A stretch of DNA of 64,000 bases from Sphingopyxis sp. 113P3 (lineage in GTDB: Bacteria > Pseudomonadota > Alphaproteobacteria > Sphingomonadales > Sphingomonadaceae). The DNA is taken from contig NZ_CP009452.1 of assembly GCF_001278035.1 (NCBI RefSeq), positions 1,521,501 to 1,585,500 of the forward strand, written 5' to 3'. Position numbers and translations under genes: made by a program. Under the pieces are notes generated by a model. It had not been told where the DNA came from. It searched no databases and saw nothing but the letters and a program-made list of their open reading frames with translations. Shown piece after piece: positions 26,506-39,400 of the stretch; position 1 is the first letter of the stretch; every line of letters begins with the position of its first letter.

Positions 26506-26535
26506 TTGACAAGCCGGGGTCAAACAGCGTTAGTG
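26506..26535 (+). promoter_or_regulatory. Predicted hup promoter
   Basis: A consensus -35 TTGACA at 26506-26511 is followed after 17 or 18 bases by GTTAGT/TTAGTG as a weak -10. It lies about 60 bases upstream of the hup start in a non-coding A/T-richer stretch. Confidence 0.5.
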
Positions 26536-26593
26536 GCGCGCCATGGCCCGGCCATGAATCACTTATCCAACCACACACAGGGGTTCCTTAGGC

Positions 26594-26866
26594 ATGAACA
26601 AACAAGACCTGATCGCCACCGTCGCTGACTCGAGCGGCCTCACCAAGGGTGACGCGAGCAAGGCGGTTGAAGCCGTTTTCGACGCGGTCACTGCGACCCT
26701 GAAGAAGGGCGGCGAAGTCCGTCTGGTCGGTTTCGGGACGTTCTCGGTCAGCAAGCGCAAGGCGTCGACCGGCCGCAACCCGCGCACCGGCGAAACGATG
26801 ACCATCGCGGCGTCGAACCAGCCGAAGTTCAAGGCCGGCAAGGCTCTCAAGGACGCCTGCAACTAA
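26594..26866 (+). CDS. hup: DNA-binding protein HU
   Basis: A 90-residue HU/IHF-type histone-like protein. It starts MNKQDLIATVADSSGLTKGD and has the beta-arm signature region GFGTFSVSKRKASTGRNPRTGE, where the conserved Pro within RNPRTGE is the intercalating tip. HU rather than IHF is favoured by the single gene next to lon. It is monocistronic: own promoter upstream and a GC-rich hairpin downstream. Confidence 0.97.
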   Translation: MNKQDLIATVADSSGLTKGDASKAVEAVFDAVTATLKKGGEVRLVGFGTFSVSKRKASTGRNPRTGETMTIAASNQPKFKAGKALKDACN

Positions 26867-26894
26867 GTTGCCGGTGCCTTCTGGCGAATGACAT

Positions 26895-26923
26895 TCGGGC
26901 CGCGGCGTCAAGCCGCGGCCCGA
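26895..26923 (+). terminator. Hairpin downstream of hup
   Basis: TCGGGCCGCGGC and GCCGCGGCCCGA form a perfect 12-pair stem around a five-base loop, 29 bases after the hup stop. There is only a weak following pyrimidine run (CTTGC), so termination is likely but not of the textbook type. Confidence 0.65.
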
Positions 26924-27026
26924 CTTGCATCCGATTGAGGCTAGCATGCAAATCGCCGTTGCAATCATCGCCGCAACGGTTATGGACGTCCCGCTTTCGG
27001 ATGTCCGCCTTGATCGGAGCCGGGAC

Positions 27027-27101
27027 GGGCGCGTAGCTCAGTGGTAGAGCACACCCTTCACACGGGTGGGGTCGCAAGTTCAATCCTTGCCGCGCCCACC
27101 A
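27027..27101 (+). tRNA. tRNA-Val (anticodon CAC)
   Basis: A full cloverleaf is visible: acceptor GGGCGCG/CGCGCCC, D-arm GCTC-AGTGGTA-GAGC, anticodon arm CACCC-TTCACAC-GGGTG with anticodon CAC, T-arm GCAAG-TTCAATC-CTTGC, discriminator A and encoded CCA. It reads valine GUG codons. Confidence 0.96.
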
Positions 27102-27175
27102 TGATCCCGAAGGCCGTACGGCCGCCGAACGGATCATTCATCGCCTATTCAATGCGCTTGCCTTAGGACGGGGCC

Positions 27176-27490
27176 ATGATCCGCGCTTTGACCATCCCGC
27201 TTGCGTTCGCGCTGCTCCTCGCCACCGGGGCGCCTGCCGCTGCGCGCGGCGATCGTGACCGCGATCAGGCGCATCTGCGCGAGGCGGCAGCGCAAGGGCA
27301 GGTCATCCCGCTTGGACGGCTGATCGCCGAAGTCCGCTCGCGCCCGCCCTACAATGACATGACCTATCTGGGCGGACCGCAGTTTGACGCGCGGCGCATG
27401 ATCTATGCGCTGAAATTCATGGACGGTAGTCAGGTGGTCGTTGTCTATGTCGATGCGCGCACCGGCCGGATCGTGGGGCGGAAGCCCTGA
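27176..27490 (+). CDS. Exported PepSY-like protein next to a two-component system
   Basis: A 104-residue protein with a clear signal peptide (ALTIPLAFALLLATGAPAAA, cut after AAA). The mature 80 residues contain YALKFMDGSQVVVVYVDARTGRIVG, the strand pattern of PepSY-type domains, which often inhibit or sense in the periplasm. It lies 110 bases upstream of an OmpR-type regulator and histidine kinase on the same strand. Similar small periplasmic proteins encoded beside FeuPQ/PhoPQ-type systems modulate the kinase; that role here is inferred from position. No metal-binding residues stand out. Confidence 0.75.
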   Translation: MIRALTIPLAFALLLATGAPAAARGDRDRDQAHLREAAAQGQVIPLGRLIAEVRSRPPYNDMTYLGGPQFDARRMIYALKFMDGSQVVVVYVDARTGRIVGRKP

Positions 27491-27600
27491 CGATCCGTTG
27501 CCCACGAATCGCGCAACGACATTTTGCGATGATCGTTCCGACTTGATAGAGACGAACAGACGGACCGGCGCGTCGCCGGCCGCGGTTGAAAGGCGCCTGA

Positions 27601-28266
27601 ATGCGGATTTTGATTGTCGAGGACGAGCCCACGCTGGGGCCGCAGCTCAAGGCCACGCTCGAAGGCAACGGCTATGCGGTCGATCTCGCTACCGATGGCG
27701 AGGACGGCCATTTCCTGGGATCGACCGAGGACTATGACGCGGCGATTCTCGACCTTGGTCTGCCCGAGATCGACGGGCTGACCGTGCTCGACCGCTGGCG
27801 CAAGGAAAAGCGCAATTTCCCCGTGCTGGTCCTGACCGCACGCGACAGCTGGTCGGACAAGGTGGCGGGGCTTGACGCGGGCGCCGACGATTATCTCGCC
27901 AAACCGTTTCAGACCGAAGAACTCATTGCTCGGCTGCGTGCGCTCATCCGCCGTGCCTCGGGGAATGCGTCGAGCGAACTGACCGCCGGCAAGGTGCGCC
28001 TCGACACGCGCTCGGGCCGCGTCACGCTCGACGGACAGCCGGTCAAACTCACCGCGCAGGAATATAAGCTCCTCTCCTATCTCCTGCATCACAAGGGCAA
28101 GGTGGTGTCGCGTACCGAGCTGATCGAGCATATTTATGATCAGGATTTCGATCGCGATTCGAACACGATCGAAGTGTTCGTGACCCGCATCCGCAAGAAG
28201 CTGGGCGCGGACATCATCACGACAATTCGCGGTCTCGGCTACCAGCTCGACGACCCGCAGAACTGA
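27601..28266 (+). CDS. OmpR-family response regulator
   Basis: A 221-residue regulator with a receiver domain at residues 1-115 (acidic pair ED at 7-8, phosphoacceptor D51 in AAILDLGLPEIDG, KPF lysine near 101) and a C-terminal winged-helix DNA-binding domain (LTAQEYKLLSYLLHHKGKVV ... IRGLGYQL). The closest functional pattern is PhoP/FeuP. The kinase gene begins 14 bases after the stop. The ligand or stimulus is unknown. Confidence 0.93.
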   Translation: MRILIVEDEPTLGPQLKATLEGNGYAVDLATDGEDGHFLGSTEDYDAAILDLGLPEIDGLTVLDRWRKEKRNFPVLVLTARDSWSDKVAGLDAGADDYLAKPFQTEELIARLRALIRRASGNASSELTAGKVRLDTRSGRVTLDGQPVKLTAQEYKLLSYLLHHKGKVVSRTELIEHIYDQDFDRDSNTIEVFVTRIRKKLGADIITTIRGLGYQLDDPQN

Positions 28267-28280
28267 CGCGGCGCGCGCGC

Positions 28281-29687
28281 ATGGCCGAAGCCCGCGTCGC
28301 CCCGGTGGTCGAGACGGACCCGGATGCGGCGGGTAAACCGCAGGCGCTGAGGAGCCGGATCACCGGCTCGCTCGCGCGCCGGATGATTGCGATCGCGGCG
28401 CTCTGGATCTCGGTGCTTCTTCTCGGCGGCGGCTTTGCCCTCGACCGGGTGCTCACCGGGGCGATCACCCGCAATTTTGATTCGGGGCTCGAATATGTCC
28501 TGATTGCGATGATACGTTCGTCGGAAATCGGTCCCGACGGAGAGGTTCGCCTGATCCAGCCGCTCGGCGACCAGCGCTTTCTTGAACCCTATAGCGGCCT
28601 TTACTGGCAAATCAGTGGTGGAGGGCAGGAGCCCTACCCCTCGCGCTCGCTGTGGGAGCGCCGGCTCGCGACATCCGACGCGCACGACGACCAAGAGCTT
28701 CACACCTATGACAGCCATCAATTTCCCGGCGAGGAATTGCGCGTGCTCGAGCGCGACGTCGTGCTTCCGGGCAGCAAGACCAGGTGGCGGTTTCAGATTG
28801 CGCAGTCGCGCGAGACACTGGACCTCCAGATCCGCGCCGTGCGCGCAACGCTCATCCCGAGCCTGGGGCTGCTCGGACTGGGATTGATCGCGCTTGCAGC
28901 GCTCCAGACTTTTTACGGTCTCTGGCCGCTACGCCACATCCGGCGTGCGATTGCCGCGATGCGGGGCGGAGAGAACCGCCGCGTGATCGCGCCGCTGCCG
29001 CTTGAGGTGCAGCCGATGGTCGAGGAGCTCAATGCGCTGCTTGCGCACAATGAGAAGCAGGCGGAGGAAGCGCGGCTTCACGCGGGCAACCTCGCGCACG
29101 CGCTGAAGACGCCGCTCACCGTGCTCGTCAACAGCGCAACGAGCTCGGACAGCGAACTGGCCGAGACGGTCCGCCGGGAAGCGGCCACGATGCAGCGCCA
29201 GGTTGAGCATCACCTTGCGCGCGCCCGCGCGGTCGGGCGCCGCGGCGCTGCGCAGGCGCGGGCTAATGTATGGGAAAGCGTCGAGGGCGTGTCGCGTGCG
29301 GTCGGAGCGCTTTACCCCGAGGTGCGGCTCGACGCTGCAGGCGACAAGAGGCTGGTCGCAAGGGTCGAGCGGCAGGATCTCGACGAACTCGTTGGCAATC
29401 TTCTCGAAAACGCCGCCAAATATGGGGGCGGCAGCATCTTCGTGACGATCCAGCGCGAAGACGGCATGGCCGAAATACTCGTTGAGGACGACGGCCCTGG
29501 CATCTCTCCCGTCGATCGGGTGCGCATCTTCGATCGCGGAGTGCGGCTCGATACGGGCAAGCCAGGCACCGGCCTCGGTCTTGCGATCGTCCGCGACGTC
29601 GCCGAAATTTACGGTGGCAGCATCGGACTGGAGGAAAGCGAGGACCTCGGCGGACTGCTGGTGCGCCTGCGGCTTCCAGCGGGATAG
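28281..29687 (+). CDS. PhoQ-type sensor histidine kinase
   Basis: A 468-residue membrane kinase. A first membrane segment (MIAIAALWISVLLLGGGFAL) is followed by a periplasmic region of about 120 residues, a second segment (LGLLGLGLIALAALQTFYGL), a HAMP-like linker, the phosphoacceptor H273 in NLAHALKTPLTVL, and an ATPase domain with N-box (NLLENAAKYG), DDGPGI and GTGLGL motifs. It pairs with the regulator just upstream; the periplasmic region, rather acidic and aromatic, may meet the small exported protein at 27176. Confidence 0.93.
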   Translation: MAEARVAPVVETDPDAAGKPQALRSRITGSLARRMIAIAALWISVLLLGGGFALDRVLTGAITRNFDSGLEYVLIAMIRSSEIGPDGEVRLIQPLGDQRFLEPYSGLYWQISGGGQEPYPSRSLWERRLATSDAHDDQELHTYDSHQFPGEELRVLERDVVLPGSKTRWRFQIAQSRETLDLQIRAVRATLIPSLGLLGLGLIALAALQTFYGLWPLRHIRRAIAAMRGGENRRVIAPLPLEVQPMVEELNALLAHNEKQAEEARLHAGNLAHALKTPLTVLVNSATSSDSELAETVRREAATMQRQVEHHLARARAVGRRGAAQARANVWESVEGVSRAVGALYPEVRLDAAGDKRLVARVERQDLDELVGNLLENAAKYGGGSIFVTIQREDGMAEILVEDDGPGISPVDRVRIFDRGVRLDTGKPGTGLGLAIVRDVAEIYGGSIGLEESEDLGGLLVRLRLPAG

Positions 29688-29726
29688 GGAGGCGGCGGCT
29701 TCGCGCTTTCGCTGCGACTGGCATGA

Positions 29727-29761
29727 AAAAGGGCGCGACGCATTTGCCTCGCGCCCCTTTT
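29727..29761. terminator. Bidirectional terminator
   Basis: AAAAGGGCGCGA pairs with TCGCGCCCCTTT around a ten-base loop, with T runs on both strands, between the convergent kinase gene and the repeat protein gene. Confidence 0.88.
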
Positions 29762-29778
29762 GTCAAAGCCCAATGAGC

Positions 29779-30630
29779 TTAATTGGCCTGACGGCTTTCT
29801 GGCTCACCTTCCTCGGCCGGAGCCGCATCGGCGGTTTGCGGAGCTTCAGCGCCCGTCACCTGGGCAACGGCGGCTGCGAACTGTTCGGCGGTGTAGGCAG
29901 CGCTAAGGCCGCTGGGCCCCATGTTGAAGGCGCTCCTGGGCAGCGCGACGTCACCGCTCTCCGTCGTGACGACAACATTCTGGGCATCGAACGACTTCAC
30001 CGTGCCGAGCACTGCCGTACCTTCAAGGCCGCGCACCTCGGCGCCAGGCGTGAGCGCGGCGGCGACCGCGGCGTCGTCCGCCGCTGAAGCCTGGCTCGCC
30101 TGCTGCATCGCGGCGGCAAACTGTTCGGCAGTGAAACTGCTCTGCAGTCCGCTCTGGCCGACGAAGAAGGCACTCTTGGGCACTTTGACGTCCCCTGACG
30201 GGGTCGTCACCACGACGCCCGATGCGTCGGCAAGCTTGACCGTGCCCAAAACGGCTGATCCGTTAGCGCTGCGCACTTCGGCACCGGGCTTGAGTGCGGC
30301 TTCGAGCGCCTGCGCGTTCGCGGCCGCTGCCTGGTCGATCGCAGCGCTGAGCTGCGCGACGGTAATGGTGATCGCCGGGCCCTTCTCACCCTTGGCAAAC
30401 GCGTTCTTGGGGAGGGTCACCGGCTTCTCGTTCAGCGTCACGACGACATTGTCGCCCGCATCGCTCGCGATCGGACCGATGGCTGCGCCTTCGCTATCAT
30501 ATACGATGGTACCGGGGGTAAGATCAGGTCCGCTCGCGGCCGCCGCAGGCGCGTCCTGCGCCATGGCCGGCGCACCGGCGGCAAGCGCGGTACTGAGGAA
30601 AAGGGTCGTCACTAAAGCGATCTTTCGCAT
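29779..30630 (-). CDS. Exported protein with three internal repeats
   Basis: A 283-residue protein with signal peptide (IALVTTLFLSTALAAGAPAMAQ, cut after MAQ). Three units of about 75-80 residues follow (approximately 38-113, 114-193, 194-265). Each has a beta-rich part of the form PGxxVxxxxGxxxGTV...VVVTxxSGDVxLPKSAF and a helical TAEQFAAAxxQ part. The beta half resembles PRC-barrel or SH3-like folds. Units 2 and 3 are more alike than unit 1. The C-terminus is acidic. I do not recognise a characterised relative; a periplasmic or surface role is inferred from the signal peptide. It is monocistronic. Confidence 0.75.
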   Translation of the reverse strand: MRKIALVTTLFLSTALAAGAPAMAQDAPAAAASGPDLTPGTIVYDSEGAAIGPIASDAGDNVVVTLNEKPVTLPKNAFAKGEKGPAITITVAQLSAAIDQAAAANAQALEAALKPGAEVRSANGSAVLGTVKLADASGVVVTTPSGDVKVPKSAFFVGQSGLQSSFTAEQFAAAMQQASQASAADDAAVAAALTPGAEVRGLEGTAVLGTVKSFDAQNVVVTTESGDVALPRSAFNMGPSGLSAAYTAEQFAAAVAQVTGAEAPQTADAAPAEEGEPESRQAN

Positions 30631-30831
30631 CGCGTTGTCTCTCCTTGAGAATTTGATGTTGGAGTCAGGGTCTCAACGCATGGGAGCAGCCGATGACCAC
30701 GCAATTGCTGCCGAACCGTGTCCTGAGCGGGACGAGTCGTTCCAAATTGGCGCAAATCCTGCTTCCTTGCCTGCGCAAGCGGAAGGGTGGACGCGTGCTT
30801 CCTTCCCGCCGCGATGCCACTCCTCGCGTGA

Positions 30832-30854
30832 CCGGGTCCAGACACATTTGAGAC
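30832..30854 (+). repeat. Left terminal inverted repeat of the IS
   Basis: The sequence begins CCGGGTCCAG and ends ACATTTGAGAC. It matches the reverse complement of 31935-31956 at 19 positions with three mismatches and a one-base gap. Confidence 0.75.
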
Positions 30855-30924
30855 GCGAGGCTTGAGAAAGACTCGGGGGTCTTCGAAGCTGAGGTTGCAA
30901 CACACCAGCTGAAGGAGACCCCCG

Positions 30925-31950
30925 ATGCAAGTATTTCACCTGCCAGGCCGCGTTAGCAGAACCGCCCAGTTGATGTCTCGCCTGATCGGCGCGAAAGCCC
31001 CCGATAGCGAAGCGGCGATCAGGCGAGACATTGTTCATCGCTGGCGGCAGGCCATCCGCGAAGGGCTCTGCGCCGCTGCCGCGGCGAGGGCCGTGGGTGT
31101 CCCGCGCGCAACCCTCTACCGCTGGGAGAAGCGGCCGGAGCCGCTGAGCCGAAGGCCACTGCGGGTGCGCCAGCCGCGCTGGTCGCCAGCACTCGCCGAA
31201 GCGGTCGAGGAACTGCGGCTCGACAACCCCATGTGGGGCAAGCGCAAGATCGCCGTGCTGCTCGCCCGCGAAGGCTTCATGACCTCCGTCTCGACGGTCG
31301 GGCGCATCCTTCGAAGACTCGTCGCCAGAGGAGCAGTCGTCCCCGTGCCCCTGCTGCGCAGAAAACCCGGAGGACGCCGCTTCCGCTACAACAACAAGGA
31401 ACGACACGCCCGTCGCCTGCCCAAAGGCCTCAGGCCATCGCTCCCAGGCCAGCTGGTCCAGATCGACACGCTCTTCATCAACATCCGACCCGGCAAGGCG
31501 ATCAAGCACTTCACAGCCTATGATCCCGTCGCAAAGTGGACCCTCGGCAAGGTCGCCGCCAGCGCCACCGCCACCAATGCCACCGCCCTCCTCGACAAGC
31601 TCATAGCCGAAGCACCCTTCCCGATCACCGGTATCCAGGTCGACGGCGGCTCCGAGTTCAGGGCTGAGTTCGAGACCGCCTGCCAAATCCGCGGCCTCCC
31701 GCTCTTCGTCCTCCCTCCCAAAAGCCCCCAACTCAACGGCGCCGTCGAACGAAACCAGGGATGCTGGCGATACGAGTTCTACGAATCCTACGACCTGCCC
31801 CATCGCATCGACCAACTACAGCCATTCGTCGATGCCTTCGCACACCGCTTCAACCACGTCAGGCCACACGAGGCTCTCGACATGAAAACCCCCGCCGAGT
31901 ACCTCCAGTCCATCAGCTGCGGAAATCTCCAGCAGTCTCATATGTACTGA
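30925..31950 (+). CDS. IS481-family transposase
   Basis: A 341-residue DDE transposase. The N-terminal 130 residues hold helix-turn-helix segments ([21 protein letters not shown]). The integrase core shows D in [12 protein letters not shown] in [12 protein letters not shown] and E in [12 protein letters not shown], with the usual spacing, then [12 protein letters not shown] of the IS481/IS3-like C-terminus. The gene is intact, with a GGAGACC site before ATG 30925, and could be active. No frameshift window is visible, in contrast to IS3 elements. Confidence 0.9.
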   Translation: MQVFHLPGRVSRTAQLMSRLIGAKAPDSEAAIRRDIVHRWRQAIREGLCAAAAARAVGVPRATLYRWEKRPEPLSRRPLRVRQPRWSPALAEAVEELRLDNPMWGKRKIAVLLAREGFMTSVSTVGRILRRLVARGAVVPVPLLRRKPGGRRFRYNNKERHARRLPKGLRPSLPGQLVQIDTLFINIRPGKAIKHFTAYDPVAKWTLGKVAASATATNATALLDKLIAEAPFPITGIQVDGGSEFRAEFETACQIRGLPLFVLPPKSPQLNGAVERNQGCWRYEFYESYDLPHRIDQLQPFVDAFAHRFNHVRPHEALDMKTPAEYLQSISCGNLQQSHMY

Positions 31951-31956
31951 ACCCGG
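31935..31956 (-). repeat. Right terminal inverted repeat of the IS
   Basis: On the minus strand this starts CCGGGTTCAG and ends ACATATGAGAC, the partner of 30832-30854. It overlaps the last codons of the transposase gene, as is common in compact insertion sequences. Confidence 0.75.
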
Positions 31957-31964
31957 ACATCGCG

Positions 31965-31993
31965 TTGACAGCGCTGCCCCCCAACCCTATATG
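31965..31993 (+). promoter_or_regulatory. Near-consensus sigma-70 promoter for rpoBC
   Basis: TTGACA (31965-31970) and TATATG (31988-31993) are exactly 17 bases apart. The -35 box starts nine bases beyond the right inverted repeat of the IS. Transcription would begin near 32000, giving a leader of about 170 bases before the rpoB ATG at 32172. The leader itself has no long open frame and no clear terminator. Confidence 0.7.
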
Positions 31994-32171
31994 GCGATCA
32001 CACCCTTCCGTCCGGGACGGGCCCGATCTTGCGCAGCGGGTTCCACGAATAGGGCGTCGGGGATTTCGAGATGCGTTGAGAAGCTGCGGTAAGCCGGCAA
32101 CGGTTGGTCGCGGCCTTTTTGCGTCTCTATGGCGCTCGCGATTTGATTTTTTTGAGGCGAGACAATCACAT

Positions 32172-36350
<4,179 letters not shown>

Positions 36351-36404
36351 GATTTTTCCTCACCCCTCTCGCCTCTGCGCGGGAGGGGAAGATGGAGCAG
36401 ATAT

Positions 36405-39400
36405 ATGAACCAGCTTACCAACTTCATGAACCCGGTCGCGAAGCCCGAAACCTTCGACATGATCAAGATCGGCATCGCGAGCCCCGAGCGTATCCGCTCC
36501 TGGTCGTTCGGCGAGATCAAGAAGCCCGAGACGATCAACTACCGCACGTTCAAGCCCGAGCGTGACGGCCTCTTCTGCGCGCGCATCTTTGGCCCGATCA
36601 AGGATTATGAGTGCCTGTGCGGCAAGTATAAGCGCATGAAATACAAGGGCATCGTCTGCGAGAAGTGCGGTGTCGAAGTCACGGTGACCAAGGTTCGCCG
36701 CGAGCGCATGGGTCATATCGAGCTCGCTGCGCCGGTTGCGCACATCTGGTTCTTGAAGTCGCTGCCCTCGCGTATCGGCCTGCTGCTCGACATGCAGCTC
36801 AAGCAGCTCGAGCGCGTCCTCTATTTCGAGGCCTATATCGTTCTTGAGCCTGGCCTGACCCCGCTCGAGAAGTTCCAGCTCCTGACCGAAGATGAACTGC
36901 TCGATGCGCAGGACGAATATGGCGAAGATGCCTTCTCGGCCGGTATCGGCGCCGAGGCGATCCGCGTGCTTCTCGAGAATCTCGATCTCGAACAGGAACG
37001 CGTCGACCTCATGGAAGAGCTCGCCACGACCAAGTCGGAGCTCAAGCCCAAGAAGATCATCAAGCGCCTGAAGGTTGTCGAGAGCTTCATCGAATCGGGC
37101 AATCGCCCCGAGTGGATGATCCTCGAAGTCGTGCCGGTGATTCCGCCTGAGCTGCGCCCGCTGGTGCCGCTTGATGGCGGCCGCTTCGCGACGTCCGACC
37201 TCAACGACCTCTATCGCCGCGTCATCAACCGGAACAATCGCTTGAAGCGGCTAATGGAACTGCGCGCGCCGGACATCATCGTCCGCAACGAGAAGCGCAT
37301 GCTGCAGGAAGCGGTCGATGCGCTGTTCGACAATGGCCGCCGCGGCCGCACCATCACGGGCGCCAACAAGCGTCCGCTGAAGAGCCTCTCGGACATGCTG
37401 AAGGGCAAGCAGGGTCGCTTCCGTCAGAACCTGCTCGGCAAGCGCGTCGACTATTCGGGCCGGTCGGTGATCGTGACCGGTCCCGAACTCAAGCTGCACC
37501 AGTGCGGCCTGCCCAAGAAAATGGCGCTCGAACTGTTCAAGCCGTTCATCTACGCGCGCCTTGACGCCAAGGGTCTCTCGATGACCCTCAAGCAGGCGAA
37601 AAAGTGGGTCGAAAAGGAACGCAAGGAAGTCTGGGATATCCTCGACGAAGTGATCCGCGAGCACCCGGTCCTCTTGAACCGCGCCCCGACGCTCCACCGC
37701 CTCGGCATCCAGGCGTTCGAGCCGGTGCTGATCGAGGGTAAGGCGATCCAGCTTCACCCGCTGGTCTGCGCCGCGTTCAACGCTGACTTCGACGGCGACC
37801 AGATGGCGGTCCACGTGCCGCTGAGCCTCGAGGCCCAGCTTGAAGCCCGCGTGCTGATGATGTCGACCAACAACATCCTCAGCCCCGCGAACGGAAAGCC
37901 GATCATCGTGCCCTCGCAGGACATGGTGCTCGGTCTTTACTATCTCTCGCTCGAGCGCGAAGGCGAGCCGGGCGAGGGGATGCTGCTTGCCGACATGGCC
38001 GAGGTGCACCAGGCGCTCTACACGGGGGCGGTTACGCTGCACTCGAAGATCATCAGCCGCGTCCCGCAGACCGACGAGGATGGCAATGAGTATCTGAAGC
38101 GGTTCGAGACCACTCCGGGCCGCATGCTGATCGGTGAATGCCTGCCGAAGTCGCACACCGTACCCTTCGACGTCGTCAACCGCCTTCTCACCAAGAAGGA
38201 AATCGGCGACGTGATCGACCAGGTCTATCGTCACACCGGCCAGAAAGAGACCGTTCTGTTTGCCGACGCCATCATGGCGCTGGGCTTCCGCCACGCGTTC
38301 AAGGCGGGCATCTCCTTCGGCAAGGATGACATGATCATCCCGGCGTCGAAGGAAAAGCTGGTCGACGAAACCCGCGCGCTCGTGAAGGACTTCGAGCAGC
38401 AGTATCAGGATGGTCTGATCACGCAGCAGGAAAAGTACAACAAGGCGATCGACGCCTGGTCGCAGTGCGGCGACAAGGTCGCGAATGCGATGATGGAGGA
38501 AATCCGCGCGACGCCGAAGCTCGACGACGGCCGTCTCGCCCCGATCAACTCCATCTACATGATGGCGCACTCGGGTGCGCGTGGTTCGCAGGCCCAGATG
38601 AAGCAGCTTGCCGGCATGCGCGGCCTGATGGCCAAGCCGTCGGGCGAAATCATCGAGACGCCGATCATCTCGAACTTCAAGGAGGGCCTGACCGTTCTTG
38701 AGTATTTCAACTCGACCCACGGTGCGCGCAAGGGTCTGGCTGACACGGCGCTCAAGACGGCGAACTCGGGTTATCTTACCCGCCGTCTCGTGGACGTGTC
38801 GCAGGACTGTGTCGTGATCGAGGATGACTGCGGCACCGAACGCGGCATGGAAATGCGCGCGATCGTTCAGGGCGGTTCGACGATCGCCTCGCTCGGCGAG
38901 CGTATCCTCGGCCGCACCACGCTCGAGGACGTCGCCGACAAGGATGGCAATGTCATCGCTCCGGTGGGCACACTGCTCGACGAAGCGATGGTCGCGAAGA
39001 TCGAGGAAGCCGAAGTTCAGGCCGTCAAGATCCGCAGCCCGCTCGTCTGCGAAGCGACGATGGGGGTCTGCGCCAAATGCTACGGCCGCGACCTTGCACG
39101 CGGCACGCCGGTGAACATCGGCGAGGCCGTGGGCGTCATCGCCGCCCAGTCGATCGGTGAGCCCGGCACGCAGCTGACGATGCGGACCTTCCACATCGGC
39201 GGCGCGGCGCAGGTCAACGAGCAGTCGAACCTCGAGGCCATCTCGGACGGCACGATCGAATATCGCGACATGGCGACGATTGTCGACCAGCGCGGTCGCC
39301 GCTTGGCGCTGTCGCGTTCGGGCGAAATCGCGGTCATCGACAGCGAGGGCCGCGAGCGTGCGACCCACAAGCTGCCCTATGGTGCGCAGATCATGCACAA

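Larger units (their letters stand above)
30832..31956 (+). mobile_element. IS481-type insertion sequence (about 1.1 kb)
   Basis: One complete transposase gene is bounded by imperfect inverted repeats of 22-23 bases (19 matching positions). The element lies between the repeat-protein gene and rpoB. No direct target duplication can be seen: the flanks are CGCGTGA on the left and ACATCGC on the right. Its ends could be a few bases off. No other copy or fragment occurs in this window. Confidence 0.8.

Noticed and set aside
30631..30831. Short frames in the 200 bases between the repeat protein gene and the IS
   Set aside because: Composition is unconvincing on both strands. The stretch most likely holds the promoter of the leftward gene and remains otherwise unexplained.
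30673..31815. Open frame on the minus strand through the insertion sequence
   Set aside because: It is the complement of the transposase gene and of its upstream region; Gly/Ala/Arg-rich without motif.
30825..31965. Possible target-site duplication around the insertion sequence
   Set aside because: The bases directly flanking the inverted repeats (left CGCGTGA, right ACATCGC) are not direct repeats.
37251..39398. Long open frame on the minus strand opposite rpoC
   Set aside because: Antisense shadow of rpoC; no motif or ribosome-binding site.
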